Positions 35,506 through 43,725 of a DNA stretch of 64,000 nt are shown piece after piece (positions within the stretch are counted from its first letter, which is position 1; every line of letters begins with the position of its first letter). A program made the position numbers and the translations under genes. The stretch comes from Delftia tsuruhatensis NBRC 16741 (GTDB lineage Bacteria > Pseudomonadota > Gammaproteobacteria > Burkholderiales > Burkholderiaceae_C). The stretch spans positions 62,001-126,000 of the forward strand of contig NZ_BCTO01000010.1 of NCBI RefSeq assembly GCF_001571325.1, written 5' to 3'. Under the pieces are notes generated by a model. That model did no database searches. It worked only from the letters and a program-made list of their open reading frames with translations, and was not told the origin of the DNA.

Positions 35506-37023
35506 ATGCATCCGATCCTTCAAAAGACCTCCCTCGCCCTGGCGGCGGCCGGCGCGCTGGCGCTGCTGGCGCCTGCAGCCCATGCGGCTGGCGAGGCCAA
35601 GAACGTCATCTTCTTCCTCGGCGACGGCATGGGCCCGGTCACCGTGACCGCCGCGCGCATCTACAAGGGTGAAAAGCAGCTGGCCGAAAAGGCCGGCTCC
35701 CTGGCCAGCAGCGAACGCGCCACGCTGACCATGCAGTCCCTGCCCTACGCCAGCCGCATCAAGACCTTCTCGCGCGATGGCCAGACCACGGACAGCGCGC
35801 CCTCGATGGCCGCCTACATGACCGGCGTGAAGATGAACAACGAAGTCATCTCCATGTCGGCCGAGACCATGGCCTACGCGGCCAACGGCCAGCAGTACAT
35901 CAACGGCGAGGACACCACCTGCCCGGCCGGCAACGGCCAGCCCGCGCAGACCCTGCTGGAGCTGTCCAAGGCCAAGGGCCGCGCCGTGGGCGCCATCTCC
36001 ACCACGCGCGTGGGCCATGCGACGCCTGCGGCCACCTATGCCCATATCTGCAACCGCAATGGCTACAACAGCATTGCCGAGCAGTCCGTGCCCGGCCATG
36101 CCAACTACAACGCCAGGCTGGGCGACGGCATCGACGTGCTCATGGGTGGCGGCCAGCGCAACTACCTGCCCAAGTCGGTCAACCCCAGCAGCAAGCGCAC
36201 GGACACGGCCAACCTCGTGGACATGATGAAGGCCAAGGGCTACGCCTATGTCGCCAAGGGCAGCGAGCTGGCGGCCCTGGACGCGACCAAGGCGCCCAAG
36301 CTGCTGGGCCTGTTCACGCAAAGCGAAATGGCCTACGAGCTGGACCGCGTCAAGCAAAGGCTGGACGAGCCCAGCCTGTCCGACATGACCGGCAAGGCGC
36401 TGGACGTGCTCAGCCGCAATGACAAGGGCTTCTTCCTGATGGTGGAAGGCGGCCGCATCGACCACGCACTGCACGGCACCAATGCCAAGCGTGCGCTGGA
36501 AGACACGCTGGCCTTCGACCGCGCCATCGAGACCGTCATGGCCTACATGGAAAAGAAGGATCCGGGCCTGAAGAACACGCTGATCGTCGTCACCGCCGAT
36601 CACGACCACAACATGGTGTTCAACGGCTACTCCAGGATCGGCAACCCCATCCTGGGCAAGGTGCAGGACTACCAGAGCGGCCAGATGGCCAAGGCCCAGG
36701 ACGGCAAGCCCTACACCACGCTGGCCTTCGGCAATGGCGGACGTCCCAACGCCACGGCCTCCAGCCAGGTCAATGCCGAAGATGGCAACAAGCCCTGGAT
36801 CGCGCCCACGCGCGGCGCGGAGCGCCAGGACCTCAGCGGCGTGGACACCACGGACGACAACTACCTGCAGGAGGTGGGCCTGAACCTGGGCACGCCGGGC
36901 TCCGAGACCCATGGCGGCGGCGACGTGATGCTGTTCGCCGGCGGCGCGGGAGCCAAGATCTTCAAGGGCACGATGGACAACACCAAGGTGTTCTCCAAGG
37001 TCCGCGAAGCCGCTGGCCTGTAA
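35506..37023 (+). CDS. Alkaline phosphatase, PhoA family, secreted form
   Basis: Second alkaline phosphatase, 505 residues, with a standard signal peptide cleaved after AHA (residue 27) instead of a lipobox. The same catalytic elements are present: LGDGMG (Asp40), TDSAPSMAAYMTGVKMNNEVISM (Ser97), VEGGRIDHALHG, TADHDHNM and ETHGGGDVMLF. Identity with the upstream copy is high around the active site and low at the ends, so this is an older tandem duplication. The ATG at 35506 has an AAGGAA ribosome site; an in-frame GTG at 35464 would spoil the signal peptide. Likely co-transcribed with the first copy from the Pho-box promoter. Confidence 0.92.
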   Translation: MHPILQKTSLALAAAGALALLAPAAHAAGEAKNVIFFLGDGMGPVTVTAARIYKGEKQLAEKAGSLASSERATLTMQSLPYASRIKTFSRDGQTTDSAPSMAAYMTGVKMNNEVISMSAETMAYAANGQQYINGEDTTCPAGNGQPAQTLLELSKAKGRAVGAISTTRVGHATPAATYAHICNRNGYNSIAEQSVPGHANYNARLGDGIDVLMGGGQRNYLPKSVNPSSKRTDTANLVDMMKAKGYAYVAKGSELAALDATKAPKLLGLFTQSEMAYELDRVKQRLDEPSLSDMTGKALDVLSRNDKGFFLMVEGGRIDHALHGTNAKRALEDTLAFDRAIETVMAYMEKKDPGLKNTLIVVTADHDHNMVFNGYSRIGNPILGKVQDYQSGQMAKAQDGKPYTTLAFGNGGRPNATASSQVNAEDGNKPWIAPTRGAERQDLSGVDTTDDNYLQEVGLNLGTPGSETHGGGDVMLFAGGAGAKIFKGTMDNTKVFSKVREAAGL

Positions 37024-37118
37024 TTGTTTCTTCCTTCGTTGGCTGCTTGCCAACCCCTGGCCGGAGCCGTGGCGCATGCGTGTGCCCGGCCCCGGTTTTT
37101 TCGCATTGGCTGGATTCC

Positions 37119-37913
37119 ATGACGCTCTCCCTTCCGGCGCCGCGCGCGGCGCGCCCCATCTACGCGGCCGCGCTGCTGGCCTGCTCCGTCTCCGCAGCAT
37201 GGGCCGCCGAGCCGCCCAAGCCGGCACCCGCACCCACGGCCGCAGTCCCTGCGGATTCCGTGGCGCGCACCACGGCCGCCGTGCAGGCCACGCCTGAAGC
37301 CGACCTGCGCATCACCTATGAAGCCATGAGCGTGGGCAGCGACGGCGTGCAGCGCAGCAGCGTCTATACCAACCGCGTCTACCGCCGCAAGGCCCAGCTG
37401 TGGATAGAGCGCGAAATGCCCGCCGCCCTGCGCCAGAGCCAGGAGCACGGCCATGACCACGCCCACGGCCCGCACGCCGGCCACGCCCATGACGAAGCCC
37501 GCGCCGCACCCCTGTCCATCCGCCGCGCCGATGACGGCAAGGTGGGCGTGGAAGTCATCCTGGCCAAGCTGCGCCGCGTCATCAGCGTGGACCTGGCCCA
37601 CCACGGCAACGTCGGCTACGGCGGCTCCTTCGACAACGTGTACTGGATCGTGCCACCCACCGCGCTGCAGGGCATGGAGCGCGTGGGCAAGCCGCACAAC
37701 GGCGTGCAGCGCTACCGCGGCAAGGCAGGCGAGCAGACCACTGTCATCGACTGGGACGTGGCCAACCAGTTCGCCCGCCGCGTGGAGCGCAGCGACTCCC
37801 ACGGCACCGAGCGCATCGTCGTCACCGCCACCAAGCTGCCCGCACCGCTGGCCCAGCCCTGGAAGGCCATCGAAGGCTACGACAAGGGTGACTACTCCGA
37901 TCTGCTGGATTGA
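37119..37913 (+). CDS. His-rich exported protein of unknown function
   Basis: I do not recognise a family. The 264-residue product has a signal peptide ending at AAWAAEPP and a Pro/Ala-rich stretch. A folded-looking domain follows (ADLRITYEAMSVGSDGVQRSSVYTNRVYRRKAQLWIERE), then a His-rich loop, HGHDHAHGPHAGHAHDE, that could bind zinc, and a C-terminal half with LRRVISVDLAHHGNVGYGG and WDVANQFARRVER. It is 95 bases after the second alkaline phosphatase on the same strand and ends in a terminator, so it may be part of that operon. A role in zinc supply or storage for the zinc-dependent phosphatases is a guess from the His loop. Confidence 0.7.
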   Translation: MTLSLPAPRAARPIYAAALLACSVSAAWAAEPPKPAPAPTAAVPADSVARTTAAVQATPEADLRITYEAMSVGSDGVQRSSVYTNRVYRRKAQLWIEREMPAALRQSQEHGHDHAHGPHAGHAHDEARAAPLSIRRADDGKVGVEVILAKLRRVISVDLAHHGNVGYGGSFDNVYWIVPPTALQGMERVGKPHNGVQRYRGKAGEQTTVIDWDVANQFARRVERSDSHGTERIVVTATKLPAPLAQPWKAIEGYDKGDYSDLLD

Positions 37914-37932
37914 GCACCTGACACCCCAATGC

Positions 37933-37961
37933 AAAGAGCTGCCCGGAGGCAGCTCTTTTTT
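37933..37961 (+). terminator. Terminator after the phosphatase operon
   Basis: A perfect 9-bp stem (37935-37943 with 37948-37956), CGGA loop and six T, 20 bases after the His-rich gene. Confidence 0.88.
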
Positions 37962-37994
37962 ATTCCCCATTTCAATGCTCAAACGCATGGCGCT

Positions 37995-38097
37995 GGAAAC
38001 CGGCGCAGCCTGACACCAGGGGCGCCGAGCAAGAGCCGCCTCGCGGCGATGGCGCCGTCCCCCTTCAGGGGGAAGCCGCGCAGCGGCTCAGGGGGAG
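37995..38097 (+). repeat. GC-rich intergenic repeat, copy A
   Basis: Begins GAAACCGGCGC and ends with GGGGGAAGCCGCG, CAGCGGCTCAGGGGGAG. The same left and right ends recur at 51005-51120 and, reversed, at 55719-55832. The right end can form a hairpin (CCCCCTTCAGGGGG). It lies between convergent genes, 5 bases from the stop of the Bug receptor gene. Confidence 0.7.
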
Positions 38098-38102
38098 GCC
38101 AG

Positions 38103-39110
38103 TTACACCTGTGCTCCAGAGTCTTTTACGACCTTGCTCCACTTCGTCGATTCGGCCTTGATGTAGGCGAGGAATTCGGCCGGCGTATCGATCACGACAT
38201 CACCTCCCTGGTCGTTGATCTTCTTGACCACGGCCGGGTCCTTGAGCACCTTGGCAATGGCCGTGTACAGGCGCTGCTGCACGGCGGCGGGCGTCTTGGC
38301 CTGGGTCCACAGGCCGAACCAGGAGGTGGCCTCGTAGCCTGGCACACCGGCTTCGGCCACGGTGGGCACATCGGGCAGTTCCGGCGAGCGCTTGGCCGTG
38401 GTCACGGCGATGGGACGCAGCTTGCCCGAGCGCACATGCTGGATGGCCGAGGGCATGTTGTCGAACATGATGGCGATCTGGTTGCCCAGCAGGTCGGTGA
38501 TGGCCGGGGCGCTGCCCTTGTAGGGCACGTGCACCATGTCCAGGCCCGTCATGGAGCGGAACAGCTCGCCCGACAGGTGGATGGAGCTGCCGCTGCCCGA
38601 GGAGCCGTAGTTCAGCTTGCCGGGGTTGGCACGCGCATAGGCGATCATTTCCTTGACGGTCTTGAACGGCTGGCTGGGGTGGGCTACCAGCAGGTTGGGC
38701 ACGTTGGCCACGCGCGTCAGGGGCGAGAAGTCCTTGATGGGGTCGAAGCCGGGCTTGGCGTAGAGCGCGGCATTGATGGCATGCGTGCCCACGGTGCCCA
38801 TGAACAGCGTGTAGCCGTCGGCCGGCGCACGTGCGGCGGCCACGGCGCCGATGTTGCCGCCCGCGCCGGGCTTGTTGTCCACGATCACGGTCTGGCCCAG
38901 CTCCTGCTGCAGCGCCTGGGCGACGATGCGCGCCAGGATGTCGGTGGTGCCGCCAGCGGCGAAGGGCACGAGGATGGTGATGGGCTTGCTGGGGAAGCCG
39001 TCCTGGGCCAGGGCGGCGGTGCCGGACAGGGCGCCGAGCGCGGTCAGGGATGCGGCGGCCAGCGCCTGCAGGCCACGGCGGCGGGTGAAACGGGTGGTTT
39101 GATCAAACAT
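38103..39110 (-). CDS. Bug-type tripartite tricarboxylate receptor (periplasmic binding protein)
   Basis: Extracytoplasmic solute receptor (335 residues) of the Bug family, abundant in Comamonadaceae. An N-terminal RRRGLQALAAASLTALGA signal ends near ALAQ; the RR may also make it a Tat substrate. The mature part starts with the typical FPSKPITILVPFAAGGTTDILAR, then QTVIVDNKPGAGGNIGA, NYGSSGSGSSIHLSGELF and VPYKGSAPAITDLLGNQI. The ligand is probably a carboxylate; the adjacent beta-ketoadipate genes suggest an aromatic acid or dicarboxylate. No TctA/TctB membrane genes are nearby, so it is an orphan receptor. Confidence 0.9.
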   Translation of the reverse strand: MFDQTTRFTRRRGLQALAAASLTALGALSGTAALAQDGFPSKPITILVPFAAGGTTDILARIVAQALQQELGQTVIVDNKPGAGGNIGAVAAARAPADGYTLFMGTVGTHAINAALYAKPGFDPIKDFSPLTRVANVPNLLVAHPSQPFKTVKEMIAYARANPGKLNYGSSGSGSSIHLSGELFRSMTGLDMVHVPYKGSAPAITDLLGNQIAIMFDNMPSAIQHVRSGKLRPIAVTTAKRSPELPDVPTVAEAGVPGYEATSWFGLWTQAKTPAAVQQRLYTAIAKVLKDPAVVKKINDQGGDVVIDTPAEFLAYIKAESTKWSKVVKDSGAQV

Positions 39111-39252
39111 CGAGAGGTCTCCTGATTCGGCAATAAGGTGGATGGCCGGGCCCGGCAACGCCGGGCTGGGCCAGGGCAATGCCCTGTGTGGCGCCCGCCT
39201 GTGCAGGCGGGCGCTTCCAGTGGTTCTTCTTGAAGGGGGTTGTGCCTGGGAA

Positions 39253-39288
39253 GGCGTTCGGTCAGGCGTTCGGTCAAACGGTCGGTCA
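39253..39288. repeat. Three tandem 12-bp direct repeats at the 3' end of the SDR gene
   Basis: GGCGTTCGGTCA at 39253-39264 and 39265-39276 is followed by AACGGTCGGTCA at 39277-39288. The last copy includes the reversed stop codon of the SDR gene, so the array extends its 3' end. A perfect 10-bp GC hairpin lies downstream on the minus strand (39191-39200 with 39205-39214). Confidence 0.7.
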
Positions 39289-40026
39289 GACGGGCGCCAC
39301 GCCCAACGTGGTGCCGCCGCAGATGTAGAGCACCTGGCCGGTGACGAAGCCGTTGTCGGGCGACAGGAAGAACAGCGCGGCACGGGCCACGTCTTCCGGT
39401 GTGCCCATGCGGCCCACGGCAATGCTGTTGAGGATGCGCTGGGTCTGCGGCGCGCCTTCGGGGTTGCTCTTGGTGAACAGCTCGGTGGCGATGGGGCCGG
39501 GGCCCAGGGCATTGACCGTGATGCGGTCGCGGCCCAGCTCCATGGCCAGGGTGCGCGTCAGGCCGATCAGGCCCGCCTTGGTCGCCGAGTAGACGATGCG
39601 GTCGGGCTTGCCCAGCGCGGCGCGCGAGGACATGTTCACGATGCGGCCCTCGCCGCAGGCACGCAGCGTGGGCAGGAAGGCCTGTACCAGCAGCATGGGC
39701 GCACGCAGGTGCAGTCCCACCACATCGTCCAGATGCTGGGTGCTGGCGTTGTCGATGGTGCCGGAACGCGTGGCGCCCGCGTTGTTGACCAGGGCCACCA
39801 CGTTGTGCGCGGCGGCAATGCGGGCCGCCGCCTCGGCGGTGGCCTGCTCGCTGGTCAGGTCGGCCTGGTAGCTCACCAGCAGCGGATGGCTCCAGTCGGG
39901 CAGCACGTAGTCGAGATTGACCACGGCGCGGCCCTGGGCCAGCAGGGCCTCGGCGATGGCGCGGCCGATGCCGTTGCTGGCGCCGCTGACCACGGTGACG
40001 GGTGTCTTGTTGTCCACGGTGCTCAT
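39286..40026 (-). CDS. SDR family NAD(P)-dependent oxidoreductase
   Basis: Classical short-chain dehydrogenase of 246 residues. It has the cofactor motif VSGASNGIGRAIAE, LVNNAGATRSG, catalytic Ser in RIVNMSSRAALG and YSATKAGLIG (Tyr-x3-Lys), and the C-terminal GFVTGQVLYICGGTTLG. It lies 7 bases downstream of pcaF on the same strand, so it may oxidise or reduce an intermediate in the aromatic or beta-ketoadipate route; the specific substrate is unknown. Confidence 0.88.
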   Translation of the reverse strand: MSTVDNKTPVTVVSGASNGIGRAIAEALLAQGRAVVNLDYVLPDWSHPLLVSYQADLTSEQATAEAAARIAAAHNVVALVNNAGATRSGTIDNASTQHLDDVVGLHLRAPMLLVQAFLPTLRACGEGRIVNMSSRAALGKPDRIVYSATKAGLIGLTRTLAMELGRDRITVNALGPGPIATELFTKSNPEGAPQTQRILNSIAVGRMGTPEDVARAALFFLSPDNGFVTGQVLYICGGTTLGVAPV

Positions 40027-40033
40027 CGCAGTC

Positions 40034-41245
40034 TCAGACCTTTTCCAGGATCACGGCAATGCCCTGGCCCACGCCGATGCACATGGTGCACAGCGCGTAG
40101 CGGCCGCCCAGCGTGTGCAGCTGGTTCACGGCGGTGGTGGCCAGGCGCGCGCCCGAGGCACCCAGCGGATGGCCCAGCGCAATGGCGCCGCCCCATTGGT
40201 TGACGCGGCGGTCGTCGTCGGCAATGCCCAGATCGCGCAGCACGGCCAGGCCCTGCGCGGCGAAGGCTTCGTTCAGCTCGATCACGTCCATCTGCTCCAG
40301 CGTCAGGCCGGTCAGGGCCAGCACCTTGCGCACGGCGGGCGCCGGGCCGAAGCCCATGATGCGCGGGGCCACGCCGGCCACGGCCATGCCGACCACGCGG
40401 GCGCGGGGCACCAGGTTGTATTGCCTGGCGGCTTCCTCGTTGGCCAGCAGCAGGGCGCAGGCGCCGTCGTTCACGCCGCTGGCATTGCCGGCCGTTACCG
40501 TGCCATCCGGGCGCACCACGCCCTTGAGCTTGGCCAGCGCCTCGATGGTGGTGGCGCGCGGATGCTCGTCCTGGCTCACCACGATGGCGTCGCCCTTCTT
40601 CTGGGCAATGGACACGGGCACGATTTCCTTGGCCAGGTAGCCGGCCGCGATGGCGGCGGCCGCCTTTTGCTGGCTGGCCAGGGCCATGCGGTCCTGGGCT
40701 TCGCGCTCGATCTTGAAGTCGTCAGCCACGTTCTCGGCCGTCTCGGGCATGGAGTCCACGCCGTACTGCTGCTTCATCAGCTTGTTGACGAAGCGCCAGC
40801 CGATGGTGGTGTCATAGACGGCGTTGCTGCGGCTGAAGGCGCTTTCGGCCTTTGGCATGACGAAGGGGGCGCGGCTCATGCTTTCCACGCCGCCTGCGAT
40901 CATCAGGCGGGCCTCGCCCGCCTTGATGGCGCGCGCGGCCGTGCCCACGGCGTCCAGGCCCGAGCCGCACAGGCGGTTGATGGTGGCGCCCGGCACATCG
41001 ATGGGCAGGCCGGCCAGCAGGGCGGACATGCGCGCCACGTTGCGGTTGTCTTCGCCGGCCTGGTTGGCGCAGCCGTAGAGCACGTCGGCCACGGCCGCCC
41101 AGTCCACGCCGGGGTTGCGCTCCATCAGCGCCTTGATCGGCACGGCGCCGAGGTCATCGGCACGCACCGGGGACAGGGCGCCGCCGTAGCGGCCGAAGGG
41201 GGTGCGGATGGCGTCGCAGATGAAGGCCTGGTTGGACTGGCTCAT
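40034..41245 (-). CDS. pcaF: 3-oxoadipyl-CoA thiolase
   Basis: Cleaves 3-oxoadipyl-CoA into succinyl-CoA and acetyl-CoA, the last step of the beta-ketoadipate pathway. The 403-residue product shows the PcaF-type VLYGCANQAGEDNRNVARM, nucleophile C93 in INRLCGSGLDAVG, GGVESMSRAPFVM, the His in GGAIALGHPLGASG and the acid-base Cys in CTMCIGVGQG. The start has a good AGGAG ribosome site. Downstream of pcaJ in a run pcaI-pcaJ-pcaF-SDR-Bug. Confidence 0.93.
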   Translation of the reverse strand: MSQSNQAFICDAIRTPFGRYGGALSPVRADDLGAVPIKALMERNPGVDWAAVADVLYGCANQAGEDNRNVARMSALLAGLPIDVPGATINRLCGSGLDAVGTAARAIKAGEARLMIAGGVESMSRAPFVMPKAESAFSRSNAVYDTTIGWRFVNKLMKQQYGVDSMPETAENVADDFKIEREAQDRMALASQQKAAAAIAAGYLAKEIVPVSIAQKKGDAIVVSQDEHPRATTIEALAKLKGVVRPDGTVTAGNASGVNDGACALLLANEEAARQYNLVPRARVVGMAVAGVAPRIMGFGPAPAVRKVLALTGLTLEQMDVIELNEAFAAQGLAVLRDLGIADDDRRVNQWGGAIALGHPLGASGARLATTAVNQLHTLGGRYALCTMCIGVGQGIAVILEKV

Positions 41246-41316
41246 GGTGTCTCCTGGGAAAAGAATGAAGAGGTGCCGGGGTGCGCCGCAGCGCACCCAC
41301 TGGGGGAGCGGAGGGA

Positions 41317-42006
41317 TCAGGCCGTGGCCGTCGCGTCCTTGATGGGCAGGCCCACGATGGACTGCAGCTCGGCGTGCGAGAGGCCAGGCACGGTGTCGAT
41401 CAGGCGCAGGCCCTCGGGCGTGCATTCCAGCGTGCACAGGTCGGTGTAGATGCGCTTGACGCAGGACAGGCCCGTGAGCGGATAGCTGCAGGCCTCGACG
41501 ACCTTGCATTCGCCGGTCTTGGTCAGCAGGTCCATCATCACCCAGGTCTGGCGTGCACCCACGGCCAGGTCCATGGCGCCGCCCACGGCGGGAATGGCAC
41601 CGGCCTCGCCCGTGCTCCAGTTGGCCAGGTCGCCCGTGGCCGAGACCTGGAAGGCGCCCAGCACGCAGATGTCCAGGTGGCCGCCGCGCATCATGGCGAA
41701 GCTGTCGGCATGGTGGAAGTAGCAGCCGCCCGGCAGCAGGGTGACGGGCTGCTTGCCGGCATTGGTCAGGTCATAGTCCTCCTGGCCTTCGGCGGGCGCC
41801 GGGCCCATGCCCAGGATGCCGTTCTCGCTTTGCAGGATGACCTCGCGGCCGGCCGGGATGTGGTTGGCCACCTGGGTGGGCATGCCGATGCCCAGGTTGA
41901 CATAGGCGCCGTCGAAGATGTCTTCGGCCACGCGCCGGGCCAGCTCTTGCTTGCTGCGTTTCTGGTAGCTGCTCATGCTCTTGCTTTCGGCGGTTGGGGC
42001 GCTCAT
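41317..42006 (-). CDS. pcaJ: 3-oxoacid CoA-transferase beta subunit (3-oxoadipate:succinyl-CoA transferase)
   Basis: Transfers CoA from succinyl-CoA to 3-oxoadipate with PcaI. The 229-residue product has VNLGIGMPTQVANH and the SENGILGMG motif that carries the catalytic Glu, then GGHLDICVLGAFQVSATGDLANW. The start overlaps the pcaI stop (42003-42006). Enzymes of this group can also use acetoacetate; the thiolase next door favours 3-oxoadipate. Confidence 0.9.
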   Translation of the reverse strand: MSAPTAESKSMSSYQKRSKQELARRVAEDIFDGAYVNLGIGMPTQVANHIPAGREVILQSENGILGMGPAPAEGQEDYDLTNAGKQPVTLLPGGCYFHHADSFAMMRGGHLDICVLGAFQVSATGDLANWSTGEAGAIPAVGGAMDLAVGARQTWVMMDLLTKTGECKVVEACSYPLTGLSCVKRIYTDLCTLECTPEGLRLIDTVPGLSHAELQSIVGLPIKDATATA

Positions 42007-42704
42007 GCGGTTTTCTTGAAGCCGCCGGCCTGGGTGGCCACGCGGTCGATCTTCACGATCTGGCTCACGTAGATGCCGGGCGTGACCACGGCCTCGGGGT
42101 CCAGCGCGCCCAGCTCCACGATCTCGTGCACGGTGGCGATCGTGTGCTTGGCCGCCGTGGCCATCACGGGCCCGAAGTTGCGGGCCGACATGCGGTAGGT
42201 GAGGTTGCCCCAGCGGTCGCCCTTCTCGGCCTTGACCAGTGCCACGTCGCCGTGGATGGGATGCTCCAGCACATAGTGCTTGCCGTTGATCTCGCGCGTT
42301 TCCTTGCCGTTGGCCAGCTCCGTGCCATAGGCCGTGGGGCAGAAGAAGCCGCCGATGCCGGCGCCGGCGGCGCGCAGGCGCTCGGCCAGGTTGCCCTGGG
42401 GCACGAGTTCCAGCTCGATCTTGCCGCTGCGGTACAGGTCGTCGAACACCCAGCTGTCCACCTGGCGGGGGAAGCTGCAGATGATCTTGCGCACCTGGCC
42501 GCTCTTGAGCAGCGCGGCCAGGCCCTGGTCGCCGTTGCCCGCGTTGTTGTTGACCACGGTCAGCTCGCGTGCGCCCTGGGCGATCAGGCCGTCGATGAGT
42601 TCGGTGGGATTGCCCGAGGTGCCGAAGCCCCCGATCAGCACGGTGGAGCCGTCCTGGACGCCCGACAACGCCTCGGCGATGGTGTCGGTGATTTTGTTGA
42701 TCAC
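42003..42704 (-). CDS. pcaI: 3-oxoacid CoA-transferase alpha subunit (3-oxoadipate:succinyl-CoA transferase)
   Basis: Alpha subunit (233 residues) of the transferase, with GSTVLIGGFGTSGNPTELI, ELTVVNNNAGNGDQGLAALL and GTELANGKETREINGKHYVLE as family landmarks. The start is a GTG at 42704 after a GGAG ribosome site. It is the first gene of the minus-strand pca block, divergent from an IclR-type regulator with an 86-bp gap holding a candidate operator. Confidence 0.9.
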   Translation of the reverse strand: MINKITDTIAEALSGVQDGSTVLIGGFGTSGNPTELIDGLIAQGARELTVVNNNAGNGDQGLAALLKSGQVRKIICSFPRQVDSWVFDDLYRSGKIELELVPQGNLAERLRAAGAGIGGFFCPTAYGTELANGKETREINGKHYVLEHPIHGDVALVKAEKGDRWGNLTYRMSARNFGPVMATAAKHTIATVHEIVELGALDPEAVVTPGIYVSQIVKIDRVATQAGGFKKTA

Positions 42705-42746
42705 TTGCTTGTCTCCGGTATGCAGGCCGCTGGCGCTGCGCTAAAA

Positions 42747-42771
42747 TGTTCGTATGTAGAACAAAAGTTCG
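42747..42771. promoter_or_regulatory. Candidate PcaR/PcaU-type operator between pcaI and the IclR gene
   Basis: TGTTC (42747-42751) and GAACA (42759-42763) form an inverted pair, and a further GTTCG (42767-42771) repeats the first half. A palindrome plus a direct repeat is the pattern known for IclR-family regulators of beta-ketoadipate genes (PcaU, PobR). The site could control both divergent genes. This is inference from pattern only. Confidence 0.5.
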
Positions 42772-42790
42772 CAGAAAGAATTATAGAGCC

Positions 42791-43630
42791 ATGGAAAAAA
42801 ATGCCGCTTCCGTAATTTCCACAGGTGGGGTTGAAGAAGAGGGCGGTACGCCGCGCCCCGGCGACAGCTATGTGCAGTCCTTTGCGCGCGGCCTGGGCGT
42901 GATCCGCTCGTTCAGCGCCGAGGCGCCCGCGCAGACGCTCAGCGAGGTGGCGGCGCGCACGGGGCTCACGCGCGCCGGGGCCCGGCGCATCCTGCTGACG
43001 CTGCAGACGCTGGGCTATGTGAAGAGCGACGGCAAGCTGTTCCAGCTCACGCCGCGCATCATGGAACTGGGCTTTGCCTACCTCAGCTCCACCCCGGTCT
43101 GGAACCTGGCCGAGCCCGTGATGGAGAACCTGGTCGACGAGGTCAAGGAGTCCTGCTCGGCCGCCGTGCTCGATGGGGGCGACATCGTCTATGTGCTGCG
43201 CGTGCACACCCACAAGATCATGAGCACCAACCTCAGCGTGGGCTCGCGCCTGCCGGCCTGCTGGACCTCGATGGGGCGCGTGCTGCTGGCCGGCGAGAGC
43301 GATGAATCCCTGCAGGCCCTGCTGGATGCGCGCGAGCGCCGGCAGTTCACGGCCCTGACCGAGCAGGATGATGACCGCCTTCGCCAGCGCATTCTGGAGG
43401 TGCGCACCCAGGGCTGGGCCCTGGTGGACCAGGAACTGGCCGAAGGCCTGATCTCCATCGCGGCGCCCGTGAAGAACGCGGCAGGGCGCACCGTGGCCGC
43501 GCTCAACATCAGCGGCCAGGCCAACCGCAACAGCGCCGAGATGATGCGCGTGCAACTGCTGCCCCGGCTGCTGGCCGCCACGCAGCTGGTGAGCCAGCTG
43601 CTGAGGGCCTCGTCGCGTCTTTCCCTGTAA
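42791..43630 (+). CDS. IclR-family transcriptional regulator (PcaR/PcaU-like)
   Basis: Likely controls the divergent pcaIJF block in response to a beta-ketoadipate-type effector. The 279-residue product has an N-terminal winged helix (FARGLGVIRSFSAEAPAQTLSEVAARTGLTRAGARRILLTL lies within it) and the IclR effector domain (CSAAVLDGGDIVYVLRV; LPACWTSMGRVLLAG; GWALVDQELAEGLISIAAPVKN). Sequence pattern fits the PcaR/PcaU/PobR subgroup. The start at 42791 is preferred over an ATG at 42746, which would overlap the operator. Confidence 0.9.
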   Translation: MEKNAASVISTGGVEEEGGTPRPGDSYVQSFARGLGVIRSFSAEAPAQTLSEVAARTGLTRAGARRILLTLQTLGYVKSDGKLFQLTPRIMELGFAYLSSTPVWNLAEPVMENLVDEVKESCSAAVLDGGDIVYVLRVHTHKIMSTNLSVGSRLPACWTSMGRVLLAGESDESLQALLDARERRQFTALTEQDDDRLRQRILEVRTQGWALVDQELAEGLISIAAPVKNAAGRTVAALNISGQANRNSAEMMRVQLLPRLLAATQLVSQLLRASSRLSL

Positions 43631-43725
43631 AACGGAGTGTGGCGCAGTGCGGCAGCGCGGGGCGGGGCGGGGCGCTCCATAATTGCCGCTCCACGCCCTG
43701 CACCCGCTTGCCTGCACCCAGCACC

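Noticed and set aside
39191..39214. Terminator between the SDR and Bug genes
   Set aside because: The 10-bp GC hairpin is perfect but no T-run follows on the minus strand, so termination is not supported.
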